Below the pieces are notes generated by a model. It was given only the letters and a program-made list of their open reading frames with translations. It made no database searches and had not been told where the DNA came from. The position numbers were made by a program, and so were the translations under genes. Shown here one piece after another: positions 1-6,781 of a stretch of DNA of 11,686 nucleotides (position 1 is the first letter of the stretch; every line of letters starts with the position of its first letter). This DNA comes from Colimorpha sp045639845 (GTDB lineage: Bacteria; Bacteroidota; Bacteroidia; Bacteroidales; P3): assembly GCA_045639845.1 (NCBI GenBank), contig JAZUDW010000064.1:1-11686 (forward strand), in the 5' to 3' direction.

Positions 1-2
1 AG

Positions 3-515
3 CACAGAGCACAGTGGAAGACCATACAGCCCGACAAATGGGACACCGCCACCGGAGGCCATGTGGATTTCGGTGAAAGCATAGAGGAGGCATTGGCACG
101 AGAGGTGCTTGAAGAGATAGGACTCGCACCCGACCTGTACCACCCCAGACTGCTAGTCCGCTACATCTACGAGAGTGCCATCGAACGAGAACTGGTCTAT
201 GTCTATCAAGCCATTACCGACCATACGCCGTTGCCATCGCCTACCGAGACCCAAGGCGGCCGCTTCTGGTCCATGCAGGAGATAGAGAACGCCATTGGCC
301 AGCATATCTTCACACCCATGTTCGAAAAAGAATATGCCGCCTATCTTCGTCAGTCCATCAGACCATCGTATGGCCACACATCTTTGCGGAAGAACAACAT
401 GCCTGTAATTCGGAAGCAGCTAAATGTCTCACGCTGTGATTATAAAAGGGGTTGGCAATTCATAAGAGTACCATCTTGGATTTATCAATTCAATGTAGTT
501 TTCGAACAGCAATAA
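3..515 (+). CDS. Nudix hydrolase, 5' end cut off by the window
   Basis: The open frame runs from the window edge, so the true start is outside. The visible 170 residues hold a complete Nudix box, GX5EX7REUXEEXGU: G19, E25, then R33-E34-V35-L36-E37-E38-I39-G40-L41, counted from the first whole codon. The preceding KWDTATGGHVDFGES resembles Nudix proteins related to isopentenyl-diphosphate isomerase. Such enzymes hydrolyse a nucleoside diphosphate linked to another group, using a metal held by the Glu residues of the box; the substrate cannot be read from sequence. The domain seems to end near FTPMFEKEYAAYLRQ (about residue 119). The last 50 or so residues are not typical of the family and may be an extension produced by a lost stop or a frameshift. 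The gene converges on the TPR lipoprotein gene, with a shared hairpin between. The GTG at 63 is inside the domain and is not the start. Confidence 0.85.
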   Translation, partial: HRAQWKTIQPDKWDTATGGHVDFGESIEEALAREVLEEIGLAPDLYHPRLLVRYIYESAIERELVYVYQAITDHTPLPSPTETQGGRFWSMQEIENAIGQHIFTPMFEKEYAAYLRQSIRPSYGHTSLRKNNMPVIRKQLNVSRCDYKRGWQFIRVPSWIYQFNVVFEQQ

Positions 516-639
516 AAAAAAGCAGTCGTCAGTCAGGTATATGGCAAATCAGCTGTCCTCACGCACCTTGAATATGGAATATTCCCTGCATGGAATAAGA
601 TTCGTAGCACAATTTCTTACAAACATAACAAATAAAAAA

Positions 640-658
640 GGCATCCTGCTAGGATGCC
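640..658. terminator. Bidirectional hairpin terminator between convergent genes
   Basis: Perfect 8-bp stem GGCATCCT/AGGATGCC with a 3-nt loop GCT. It is preceded by AAAAAA (a U-run for - strand transcripts) and followed by TTCTTTATT. It lies 40 nt beyond the stop of the - strand TPR lipoprotein gene and about 125 nt beyond the Nudix gene, so it can end both transcripts. The remaining bases between 516 and 698 show no gene. Confidence 0.8.
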
Positions 659-698
659 TTCTTTATTATCATATTATAATGATTGAGAGAATAGACGT

Positions 699-1229
699 TT
701 ATTCTTCGTTCGAAGCATTTTGAAGTATCTGAGCCAAAGCTTCTTCGGGCGAAAGGCCGATGAGGTTCTGTTCCAGCATAGAACGGATGTCTGCAGCCAG
801 TGGATGATCGGCAAACTTCTCCACAAACTGTTGGTAGGTCTCTTTCGCCTTAGCATAATTGCTACTGTTTTCATAGGCCTGAGCCAATGCGAAGTAGCAA
901 TCACCGAGGTTGCCTACGGTATCGTAGTTCTCGATCACGCGGTTCAGCATCTCGATCGAAGCATCGAAGTGACACATGTTGGCTGCAATGTCGGCTGCAT
1001 TGAAAAGATAGCCGGGAGTGGCAGCATCGTCGGGGTACTTGTCGGCATACTGGCTGTAGAGCGACACCAAGTTGTTGCCCATCACCGTGTCGAGCACCAC
1101 CATACCGCTATGGTAGATAGAGTCTTCTAATTGCTGTATCTGTGCCTGGTCTTTGTCCTTGTTAGGACCACAAGCTACCATCAGCAGAGCCATTGACAAG
1201 GATGCAATAACAATGTTTCTCTTTTTCAT
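699..1229 (-). CDS. TPR-containing lipoprotein
   Basis: A 176-residue protein starting at the ATG at 1229 (MKKRNIVIAS). A TTG nine bases further upstream is possible but less likely, because MKK begins a normal leader. The leader ends in LLMVAC, a lipobox with Cys20 as the expected lipidated residue, so the product should sit on a membrane facing the periplasm. Residues about 73-104 and 110-140 look like TPR helices (YLFNAADIAANMCHFDASIE; CYFALAQAYENSSNYAKAKE), a fold used to bind other proteins. The C-terminus is short and acidic. The gene is the last of a - strand cluster after yqgF and def, 48 bp from def, and is followed by a hairpin terminator. No specific partner or process can be named from sequence. 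Confidence 0.85.
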   Translation of the reverse strand: MKKRNIVIASLSMALLMVACGPNKDKDQAQIQQLEDSIYHSGMVVLDTVMGNNLVSLYSQYADKYPDDAATPGYLFNAADIAANMCHFDASIEMLNRVIENYDTVGNLGDCYFALAQAYENSSNYAKAKETYQQFVEKFADHPLAADIRSMLEQNLIGLSPEEALAQILQNASNEE

Positions 1230-1277
1230 ATTATTCAAATTATTTTTTTCAATCTACGCCACGTAGCGAAAAAAGGA

Positions 1278-1853
1278 TTAGTGGTTTGTTTTCTTTTTGT
1301 TGAATTTCATGCGGTAAGCCACACGTACAGCACCATTCTGCACCTCGTTGAGCTTACGTCTAATCATCGTTTTGCGAAGAGAGCTCAAACGATCGGTAAA
1401 CACCTTGCCATTCAGGTGGTCTATCTCATGCTGAGCCACGCGGGCAAACATGCCAGATATCTCCTCAACATGTTCGTTGAAGTCCTCGTCGAAATAGCGG
1501 AGCACGATGGTAGAAGGGCGGAGCACATCCTCATGGATTCCGGGGATACTCAAGCAACCCTCGTTGAAATATTCGTTTTCTCCTTTCGACTCCAGTATCT
1601 CAGGATTGATCAGCGTATGACGTTCTTCCTCCGGACCATAGGTATCAGTCTTCTCATCGTAGGGGCGAAAGCCTATCACCACCAGCTGAATAGAGAGGTC
1701 TATCTGGGGAGCTGCCAATCCCACGCCATCCGAATGGTACATTGTCTCATACATATCGTTGATGAGTTCTTTCAGATTGGGATAATCTTTTGTGACGGGT
1801 TCGGCCTGTTTTCTTAACACTGGGCAACCATAGCCCACAATAGGTAGTATCAT
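1278..1853 (-). CDS. def: Peptide deformylase
   Basis: Removes the N-formyl group from the initiator methionine of new proteins in the cytoplasm; it is a metal hydrolase. All three family motifs are present in order: GVGLAAPQ (43-50), EGCLS (98-102) and QHEIDH (141-146). Cys100, His142 and His146 are the metal ligands and Glu143 the catalytic base, by family knowledge. At 191 residues it is slightly longer than E. coli Def, with a basic C-terminal tail (RMKFNKKKTNH). The ATG at 1853 gives MILPIVGYGCPVLR, the normal start of the family. It lies 32 bp after yqgF and 48 bp before the TPR lipoprotein gene on the same strand, so the three probably share a transcript. Confidence 0.97.
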   Translation of the reverse strand: MILPIVGYGCPVLRKQAEPVTKDYPNLKELINDMYETMYHSDGVGLAAPQIDLSIQLVVIGFRPYDEKTDTYGPEEERHTLINPEILESKGENEYFNEGCLSIPGIHEDVLRPSTIVLRYFDEDFNEHVEEISGMFARVAQHEIDHLNGKVFTDRLSSLRKTMIRRKLNEVQNGAVRVAYRMKFNKKKTNH

Positions 1854-1885
1854 TTTGTTATCTATAGTTTTATTATCCTATTACA

Positions 1886-2311
1886 TTAGCGCTGCATGTT
1901 GCGACGAGTATCCAGATATGTCTGTAGGATGATGGTAGCGCTGATCGTATCAATAAGTCCTTTATCTTGACGCTGTTTTTTCTTCAAACCACTATCAATC
2001 ATGGTCTGAAACGCCATCTTCGATGTAAATCGTTCATCCACACGGTATATCGGACATTCGGGGAAAGTCTTAGCCAGCAGCTTGGCAAAAGGCTCTATGT
2101 ATTTCATCGACTCGGAAGGCGTGTTGTCCATATGGCGGGCATCGCCCAAAACAAAAGCCTCCACATCTTCCTTCTTGCAATACTCTTTCAAGAAAGGCAT
2201 CAGCTTGTTGGTCTCCACGGTAGTGAGGCCTGTAGCAATAATCTGAGAGGTATCGGTAACTGCAATACCCGTTCTCACTTTTCCATAATCAAGAGCAACA
2301 ATACGTCCCAT
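1886..2311 (-). CDS. ruvX: YqgF/RuvX family protein (pre-16S rRNA nuclease / Holliday junction resolvase-like)
   Basis: A 141-residue RNase H-fold protein of the YqgF family, implicated in maturation of the 16S rRNA 5' end in E. coli and also named RuvX for its resemblance to RuvC. The visible motifs are the N-terminal VALDYGKVRTGIAVTD with Asp8, VDERFTS (91-97) with Glu93, and LIDTISA with Asp121. These three acidic residues fit the expected metal-binding active site. The length matches the family. The ATG at 2311 is chosen because it puts MGRIVALDYG at the N-terminus; the same frame continues 51 bases upstream without adding conserved sequence. It is the first gene of the yqgF-def-TPR cluster and has a candidate promoter just upstream. 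Confidence 0.93.
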   Translation of the reverse strand: MGRIVALDYGKVRTGIAVTDTSQIIATGLTTVETNKLMPFLKEYCKKEDVEAFVLGDARHMDNTPSESMKYIEPFAKLLAKTFPECPIYRVDERFTSKMAFQTMIDSGLKKKQRQDKGLIDTISATIILQTYLDTRRNMQR

Positions 2312-2332
2312 AATTAGCTTAATTTCAAAATG

Positions 2333-2340
2333 CAAAAGTA
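2333..2340 (-). promoter_or_regulatory. Candidate -7 promoter element of the yqgF-def operon
   Basis: On the - strand the bases read TACTTTTG, matching the Bacteroides -7 consensus TAnnTTTG, 21 nt upstream of the yqgF ATG. No TTTG was found at the usual -33 spacing, so only half of the expected promoter is visible. Confidence 0.45.
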
Positions 2341-2464
2341 CACAAAATAATTCAAACGGCACCAGTTTTCATAATAATATATAAAAACATTATATATAAC
2401 TCATAAAGAATCAACGCTTGTTTCTTCTTAGTCTGCTCCACCCACCAATCACTCCAGAGCTCAA

Positions 2465-2490
2465 AAAAGGTAGGTGGGCCGACACCTTTT
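2465..2490 (-). terminator. Weak hairpin, possible second terminator
   Basis: Stem AGGTG/CACCT (2472-2476 with 2483-2487), or alternatively AAAAGGT/ACCTTTT over a larger loop. A U-run (TTTTTT) follows on the - strand. It lies downstream of the Xre regulator gene and of the better hairpin at 2590-2614. The stem is short, hence low confidence. Confidence 0.35.
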
Positions 2491-2589
2491 ATTAAATTAT
2501 CTTCACATTCCCCGCCCTCTCCTTCACCCCTAGAGCCATTCACCACACAGCCTGGGTGCCTAATCCTATTGCCACTAAGCTAAACAGAA

Positions 2590-2614
2590 GGCGCCGCAAC
2601 CGTATTGCGACGCC
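2590..2614 (-). terminator. Hairpin terminator of the Xre regulator gene
   Basis: Stem GGCGCCGCAA/TTGCGACGCC: ten positions with one C-A mismatch and a CCGTA loop. It lies 59 nt past the regulator's stop codon. The - strand continues CTTCTGTTT, only moderately U-rich. It is the clearest structure in the 362-nt gap 2312-2673, which holds no gene that I can support. Confidence 0.6.
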
Positions 2615-2673
2615 CTTTGCCTCCCTCGGGGTGGTTGAATTTGGAGAGAACCGAACATGCACCTCCACCAGGG

Positions 2674-3741
2674 TTAACCTTCTGGATAATATTCCGAGAA
2701 AGAATGGTCGTCGTAGAGGACTATAAATTTAACAATTCTCTTCTTTCGGTCTGTACCATTAGCCTGATGCGCTCCAACCATGGGATTCTCGGGAACCACA
2801 ACAGTACCGTTAGAAGCCATTCCGTTAGTCACAGCATTTTGAATACCAGCATTATTCGCATCTACAGACAAGCCATTTTCGGTTGGCAATATTTGCTGTG
2901 AAATAGAAATCGGAGTCGAAAAAGCACTTTTTCCAGTCACATTTTCTACTTGCGCCCCTTGCCTACGGTCCAATTCATTCCGATTCGCCCCCATTGGCGA
3001 CACGTGTTGAGCATATGCAGACACAATATCCCCTTCCAATATCGGATTGGGTCGGGCATCGACATTATTGTTAGACAATAAAGCATTCTGTTCCGAAACC
3101 ATCCGACCCGATTCGTTGGTCACAATATTCGACAATCCAACTAAGTCGGATTGCTGATTTCCGACAGAAGTAGGTCGAATAGATTCTTGATCTATTCCGC
3201 CAATATCAGCACGGACGGTGGCGGCCACATTGGGTTCGCCATCGGGAGAGAGCCCCTGTACGGAGAAAAGATCCATGGCATTCGAAGCCGGGCCAGCCTG
3301 GGCTCCGCGCATATTCACTCCAGATTTCGGATCAGCAGATATATTATTATAAGGTGTGGTTTCCTGTGCACCCAAAGAGGAATCACTCTGTACTTGCTGC
3401 GAGCCCCCCGTTGCCCTATCGGCAGCAGCCGATACATAGGTGGCATCTGCTGATGAAGCGTGAGTCGCTGTACCATTATTCGCCACAGCCTCCGTTTTTG
3501 TGGCACCCACCATTGTCGATGAAGCACCGCCCGTATCGTACATCTCACCTTTGCCAAACATCAACCAATATATATTCACCTCAGGATAACGCTTCACTAC
3601 TTTCATTACAAAATCTAGACTTGGGTTGTTGCGACCCGACATGATATGCGACATACCAGAAGGCTGCACACCGATCTCTTCTGCAAACTGTTTTGCCGTT
3701 ATATTTTTTGCCTGTAAAAGCAGATTTATTCTGTTATTCAT
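2674..3741 (-). CDS. Xre-type helix-turn-helix regulator with a very long low-complexity linker
   Basis: A 355-residue protein. Residues about 3-68 form a Cro/CI-type DNA-binding domain: NNRINLLLQAKNITAKQFAE, then GVQPSGMSHIMSGRNNPSLD with the recognition helix, then YPEVNIYWLMFGKGEMY. This version is common in Bacteroidota, where the proteins are usually much shorter. The last 20 or so residues (RIVKFIVLYDDHSFSEYY) match a short conserved C-terminal segment that I associate with this group. Between them lie about 255 residues rich in Asn, Ser, Ala, Gly and Gln, with no recognisable domain, probably disordered. No signal peptide or membrane segment is seen. The ATG at 3741 is the natural start. 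Upstream is an AT-rich stretch with a good promoter match and a cluster of TACAnnTGTA dyads, possibly its operators. Target genes are unknown. Confidence 0.85.
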   Translation of the reverse strand: MNNRINLLLQAKNITAKQFAEEIGVQPSGMSHIMSGRNNPSLDFVMKVVKRYPEVNIYWLMFGKGEMYDTGGASSTMVGATKTEAVANNGTATHASSADATYVSAAADRATGGSQQVQSDSSLGAQETTPYNNISADPKSGVNMRGAQAGPASNAMDLFSVQGLSPDGEPNVAATVRADIGGIDQESIRPTSVGNQQSDLVGLSNIVTNESGRMVSEQNALLSNNNVDARPNPILEGDIVSAYAQHVSPMGANRNELDRRQGAQVENVTGKSAFSTPISISQQILPTENGLSVDANNAGIQNAVTNGMASNGTVVVPENPMVGAHQANGTDRKKRIVKFIVLYDDHSFSEYYPEG

Positions 3742-3777
3742 ATTTTTACAAATCTAAATTAATTCAAATTAATTTTA

Positions 3778-3806
3778 CAAAGATACACATTATTTCAATA
3801 CACAAA
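3778..3806 (-). promoter_or_regulatory. Candidate Bacteroides-type promoter of the Xre regulator gene
   Basis: On the - strand TTTG (3806-3803) is followed after 17 nt by TATCTTTG (3785-3778), matching the -33 TTTG and -7 TAnnTTTG elements, 37 nt upstream of the ATG. The spacer is about two bases shorter than the usual 19-20. Confidence 0.5.
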
Positions 3807-3824
3807 TGTTAAATCTTTATATAT

Positions 3825-4143
3825 TACATTTGTAAACATTATTATTGATTAATTATCAATTGATATATAATTTCTTAATACATTATATAACAATTAAATA
3901 TTAAAATATAAACACCTAATTTTTGAAACTACATTAATCTTCTTATAGATTATAATAGTATTACTTTAATTATTCTATTTATACTATTCATATATAATGT
4001 ATTTAAACAATTATTTATATTTACAACTCATAATTATATATATTTTACAATTGTATCATATAAATACATTTGTAAATATACATATCACTGCGAATATATT
4101 TGTAATACCACATTATATAGTACATCTGTAATATACATTTGTA
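3825..4143. repeat. Cluster of TACAnnTGTA dyad sites (putative operators)
   Basis: Six 10-bp sites fit or nearly fit the two-fold symmetric pattern TACAnnTGTA: TACATTTGTA at 3825, 4065 and 4134; TACAATTGTA at 4046; TACATCTGTA at 4121; and TATATTTGTA (one change) at 4095. Five of them lie within 98 bp. Dyad symmetry and clustering next to a gene for a helix-turn-helix protein suggest operator sites, but the high AT content makes chance matches more likely. On the + strand TACATTTG also matches the Bacteroides -7 element TAnnTTTG, so some copies could instead be promoter parts. Confidence 0.5.
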
Positions 4144-4615
4144 AATAATAGAATTTCGCTCAGAATCGCTTATTTATTATCCTCCCTATATACGAGATGT
4201 CTCCCTTCGAAAAAACACGTTAGCGACCATTTTTCAGAGTACCGATAATCGGGGATTCACATGGGTACTTCACGATCAATAATCTTTCGTGCGTATTGAG
4301 ACATCGACACCAAAATGGGACCAACATTACTCTTTTCTGCCATCAAAAAAAATAAACTCTCAATATTACGAAGAATGCATCGGTACGAAAGTCATATTTC
4401 GATTTCTATTTCGAGAGAATCTTTGTTGTCCAATGCGAACATCCGAGAATTTTACATTAAGATCCATTTCCGCCAATTCATCTCCCCCACCCTTCCTTAC
4501 GGCAAAAAACAGATTTAGGAAAATGATGAAAAAAAAAATATTATTTACCATATACTAATAATAATACTTGTGCGTTAATGAAAATGATAAATAATAATTG
4601 AAAACGCATACGGAT

Positions 4616-4744
4616 ATGAAAAAGAGATTTGCTATTTTTTGCTTGGTGCTGGTAGCTGCCACAATGGCTATATCTTGTGCTCACAAGACTTGTCCCGCAT
4701 ATCGCGGTTCCATCGCCCAGAATACGATTGTAGTAAACGAATAG
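4616..4744 (+). CDS. Very small lipoprotein (42 residues)
   Basis: ATG at 4616, stop TAG at 4742-4744. The product begins MKKRFAIFCLVLVAATMAIS and continues with Cys21. This is a textbook lipoprotein leader: a KKR charge cluster, a hydrophobic core, and Ala-Ile-Ser before Cys. The mature part is only 22 residues and has a second cysteine in CPAYRG (26-31). The gene is too short for most gene finders, but the leader is convincing and a strong terminator follows 48 nt after the stop. It is alone in an otherwise gene-poor stretch. Function is unknown. Short Bacteroidota lipoproteins with a CPAY motif seem familiar to me, but this is from memory and unchecked. Confidence 0.75.
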   Translation: MKKRFAIFCLVLVAATMAISCAHKTCPAYRGSIAQNTIVVNE

Positions 4745-4792
4745 TGCTACATCTTACTGAACTAACTCATCTAAATGGGTTGGAGTATTGGT

Positions 4793-4829
4793 AAAGAGGT
4801 TGTCGTTGATATTACCGACAACCTCTTTT
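4793..4829. terminator. Strong terminator after the small lipoprotein gene
   Basis: Perfect 13-bp stem: AAAGAGGTTGTCG at 4793-4805 pairs with CGACAACCTCTTT at 4816-4828, with a 10-nt loop. It continues TTATATTAT on the + strand. It supports a real transcript ending here from the 42-residue lipoprotein gene. Confidence 0.85.
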
Positions 4830-5003
4830 ATATTATAAACACTATTGATAGATTTGCACATAAAGTATTTATCCCACCTAAAACCAACCGCTCTACACTA
4901 TTTATGATAAAACGGTTCAAACAATCTTTCTATTCGGTTACCTCACGAGAATCCGCTGGTTGAGTTGAAAATTAATTTGAGCATCATCCGGCCACACATT
5001 ATT

Positions 5004-5075
5004 CTATAGTGAGGGGCATCACAGTAGTACTATAGTGTGGGGTTTCGCAGTACTATAGTGTGGGGTCTCGCAGTA
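5004..5075. repeat. Tandem repeat, three units of 23-26 bp
   Basis: Three adjacent units start at 5004, 5030 and 5053. Units 2 and 3 are 23 bp and differ by one base; each begins CTATAGTGTGGGGT and ends TCGCAGTA. Unit 1 is 26 bp and more diverged (CTATAGTGAGGGGCATCACA). A fragment CTACATTAT follows unit 3. Each junction recreates the palindrome TACTATAGT. It lies in non-coding DNA, and no link to a known element is apparent. Confidence 0.85.
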
Positions 5076-5141
5076 CTACATTATATGAATACACTATTGG
5101 GGATGCAAAGAATGAATAATACATCGTCATTCATTGATTGG

Positions 5142-5149
5142 TATATTTG
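5142..5149 (+). promoter_or_regulatory. Possible -7 promoter element
   Basis: TATATTTG matches TAnnTTTG, about 290 nt upstream of the lipoprotein gene at 5441. No -33 TTTG is seen at the right spacing. If used, it would give a long untranslated leader containing the dyad at 5216-5230. Confidence 0.25.
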
Positions 5150-5440
5150 TCGTTACTGCATTTGAGTATCAACGTGCTACAATAAGAAACAACTGTTTAT
5201 AATTTATAATACAATTGACAAATATTGTCACATTCTGCCGATTCTTGTTACTAATAATAGCGAAGAATGAGAAAACAGCGTGTGTGCCAACCACAAATAG
5301 CCGTGTCGCAACAGACTATATGGCAGGTGCTATTCCTACAACATTTCTTCACTCCTACTTTACGTGTCGGTCGATGTGGCTCAGCAGAACGTAGAGTATA
5401 GCAAACAGAAAGAGCCACCAGATTTTAACAATATAACAAA

Positions 5441-5941
5441 ATGAGAACTAAAAGTTTAGCATTAGTATCGATTCTTTGCGCAGCAATGACATTCTTTTCT
5501 TGCGCAAAAAACGAAGACGACACTTTATTACCGCAAAGCCATGCACAGACAGTCAACACTGCTGTTGCACCTCAGATCATATGGGGCACATTCGACGGAG
5601 GAATGTATTCGGGGCATGAAGGTGCCTTGAAATTTTTCACCAGCAACATTTTCACCAGCGGAAGCATTATGATTGTTCATCCATCAATCCAGAATGGTTT
5701 TGGTTCGATAAGATATGATGCTCCTTCAGCTGAATGTTTCAGATCCAAATTCGAAGCCCACAATGCTGGTGCAAAGGAATCTGTATTTGTCACCAACAAC
5801 GAAGAAGAATTCACCAAATGGTACTACGAACAGCTGAAAAACAACCACGTTGTGGTAAGCTATAAAGATGGACAAGGCAACTACTACGGAGTAAGCTATA
5901 CCGTGGAGGAATGGAACGACCTTTACGGGAATCGGCAATAA
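5441..5941 (+). CDS. Lipoprotein of unknown function
   Basis: A 166-residue protein. The leader MRTKSLALVSILCAAMTFFS is followed by Cys21, a good lipobox, so the mature protein (about 146 residues) should be membrane-anchored outside the cytoplasm. The first mature residues (AKNEDDTLLPQSHAQ) are a polar tether. The rest looks like a small folded domain rich in aromatics and glycine: IIWGTFDGGMYSG near 47-59, EEFTKWYYEQLKNN near 123-136, and NYYGVSYTVEEWNDLYG at the end. No known domain was recognised. Upstream is a gene-poor region; downstream, 63 nt past the stop, is an inverted repeat with a T-run, so it is probably transcribed on its own. The ATG is the only start that includes the leader. 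Confidence 0.8.
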   Translation: MRTKSLALVSILCAAMTFFSCAKNEDDTLLPQSHAQTVNTAVAPQIIWGTFDGGMYSGHEGALKFFTSNIFTSGSIMIVHPSIQNGFGSIRYDAPSAECFRSKFEAHNAGAKESVFVTNNEEEFTKWYYEQLKNNHVVVSYKDGQGNYYGVSYTVEEWNDLYGNRQ

Positions 5942-6004
5942 TACGCACTACTATCAATAGCACTATCGCAAACAGATAGCAGCTATACTGTTGGCACACG
6001 TCTT

Positions 6005-6115
6005 GTGGATTCTGCAGAATAAAAAAGTCTTTTGGTCTCTATATTGAAAGCATTGAGATTCATAACATTATTTTTCGTTTGACTATATCCAAACTGCAGA
6101 ATCCACTTTTTTTTT
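6005..6115 (+). terminator. Inverted repeat with T-run (terminator-like, unusually large loop)
   Basis: GTGGATTCTGCAG at 6005-6017 and its exact complement CTGCAGAATCCAC at 6094-6106, a 13-bp perfect match. The gap is 76 nt, followed at once by nine Ts. Stem plus T-run is the form of an intrinsic terminator for the lipoprotein gene at 5441, but a 76-nt loop is far larger than usual. A small RNA ending here, or the remnant of a small inverted-repeat element, are alternatives. Confidence 0.55.
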
Positions 6116-6180
6116 GGTTTACAATGTCACAAAACAAAATTATCCGTTACTAATATAATATTAAATGCAGAACATACCCC

Positions 6181-6687
6181 GTGAAAACAAACAAGACTGT
6201 TGAAATGGATTTCATATCACTCCTGAACAGAAACAGCAAAATTCTGTACAGAGTATGCTGGATGTTTTTCAGAAGTAACGAATACGACTTTGGGGAGTTA
6301 AGGCAAGAAATCGTATATGCTTTATGGAAGGAATACAGCAAGCATGGAACCTCGCGCTATGGCCACAGTTGCAAAGAGAGCACATGGGTTTACTCCATTG
6401 CCTGGCGAGCCGCATTGAACTACAAACGCGACTATTGCAGTAAAATCAACAACATAGACTTTATGCCTCAGCTTTCAGAAAAGATAGCGACAACAGAGAC
6501 AGACGAAGACCTATTGAGAGATCTGATATCAAAACTCGACACCGACGACAAACGATGGATATCATACTATCTGGATCGCAACCGCTACTCCGCTATCGCC
6601 GAGATAGAAAACACAACAGAGGCGGCTGCAAGAAAAAAGATGTCGAGAATAATTCAAAAACTCAAAAAGATTGTGGGATTGTTTTAA
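6181..6687 (+). CDS. ECF-type RNA polymerase sigma factor
   Basis: A 168-residue sigma-70 family protein with only regions 2 and 4. Region 2 spans about residues 19-83 (SKILYRVCWMF, FGELRQEIVYALW, ESTWVYSIAWRAALNYKRD), including the helices that bind core polymerase and the -10 region. Region 4 spans about 108-163 (DLISKLDTDDKRWISYYLDR, then the helix-turn-helix YSAIAEIENTTEAAARKKMS). It should direct polymerase to a small set of promoters. The start is either GTG at 6181 or ATG at 6205; GTG is given because related proteins have a few residues before the (D/E)FI-LL segment. The next gene, 94 nt on, encodes a membrane protein likely to hold it inactive. No clear promoter was found upstream. 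The inducing signal is unknown. Confidence 0.9.
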   Translation: MKTNKTVEMDFISLLNRNSKILYRVCWMFFRSNEYDFGELRQEIVYALWKEYSKHGTSRYGHSCKESTWVYSIAWRAALNYKRDYCSKINNIDFMPQLSEKIATTETDEDLLRDLISKLDTDDKRWISYYLDRNRYSAIAEIENTTEAAARKKMSRIIQKLKKIVGLF

Positions 6688-6781
6688 GGGCCAAAAGCAT
6701 AGCGCACAACTGCAAATCCAGACAATCATAAAAAAAAACGAACGACTAATAATCAAATATAGTCCCAAAAGATACATTACC

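Larger units (their letters stand above)
3742..4615. other. AT-rich intergenic region without a supportable gene
   Basis: About 870 bases with very low GC in the first 400 or so. It holds the regulator promoter and the TACAnnTGTA dyads. From about 4150 to 4560 base composition returns toward normal, but the open frames there (for example 4289-4558) have no start context, no family likeness and unnatural residue runs. An inverted pair, GTACC at 4239 and GGTAC at 4264, encloses CCGATAATCGG and may fold. Nothing else is evident. Confidence 0.6.
4830..5440. other. Intergenic region with tandem repeats and a dyad, no clear gene
   Basis: About 610 bases. The 23-bp tandem repeat lies at 5004-5075, a TATATTTG promoter-like octamer at 5142-5149, and a dyad TGACAA-ATA-TTGTCA at 5216-5230. 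A 44-codon open frame runs 5267-5401 just before the next lipoprotein gene; its basic, Gln-rich product has no leader or family, and I do not call it a gene. Confidence 0.6.

Noticed and set aside
541..723. 60-codon open frame on the + strand
   Set aside because: It runs through the hairpin terminator at 640-658 and into the 3' end of the TPR lipoprotein gene; no leader or family likeness.
4289..4558. 89-codon open frame in the AT-rich intergenic region
   Set aside because: Residue make-up looks like translated non-coding DNA, no signal or domain, overlapped by other random frames.
4775..4963. 62-codon open frame after the small lipoprotein gene
   Set aside because: It spans the strong terminator hairpin at 4793-4829 and has no recognisable features.
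6671..6781. Upstream in-frame extension of the probable anti-sigma gene
   Set aside because: It would overlap the sigma gene and adds a basic segment with no family likeness; the ATG at 6782 gives a normal N-terminus.
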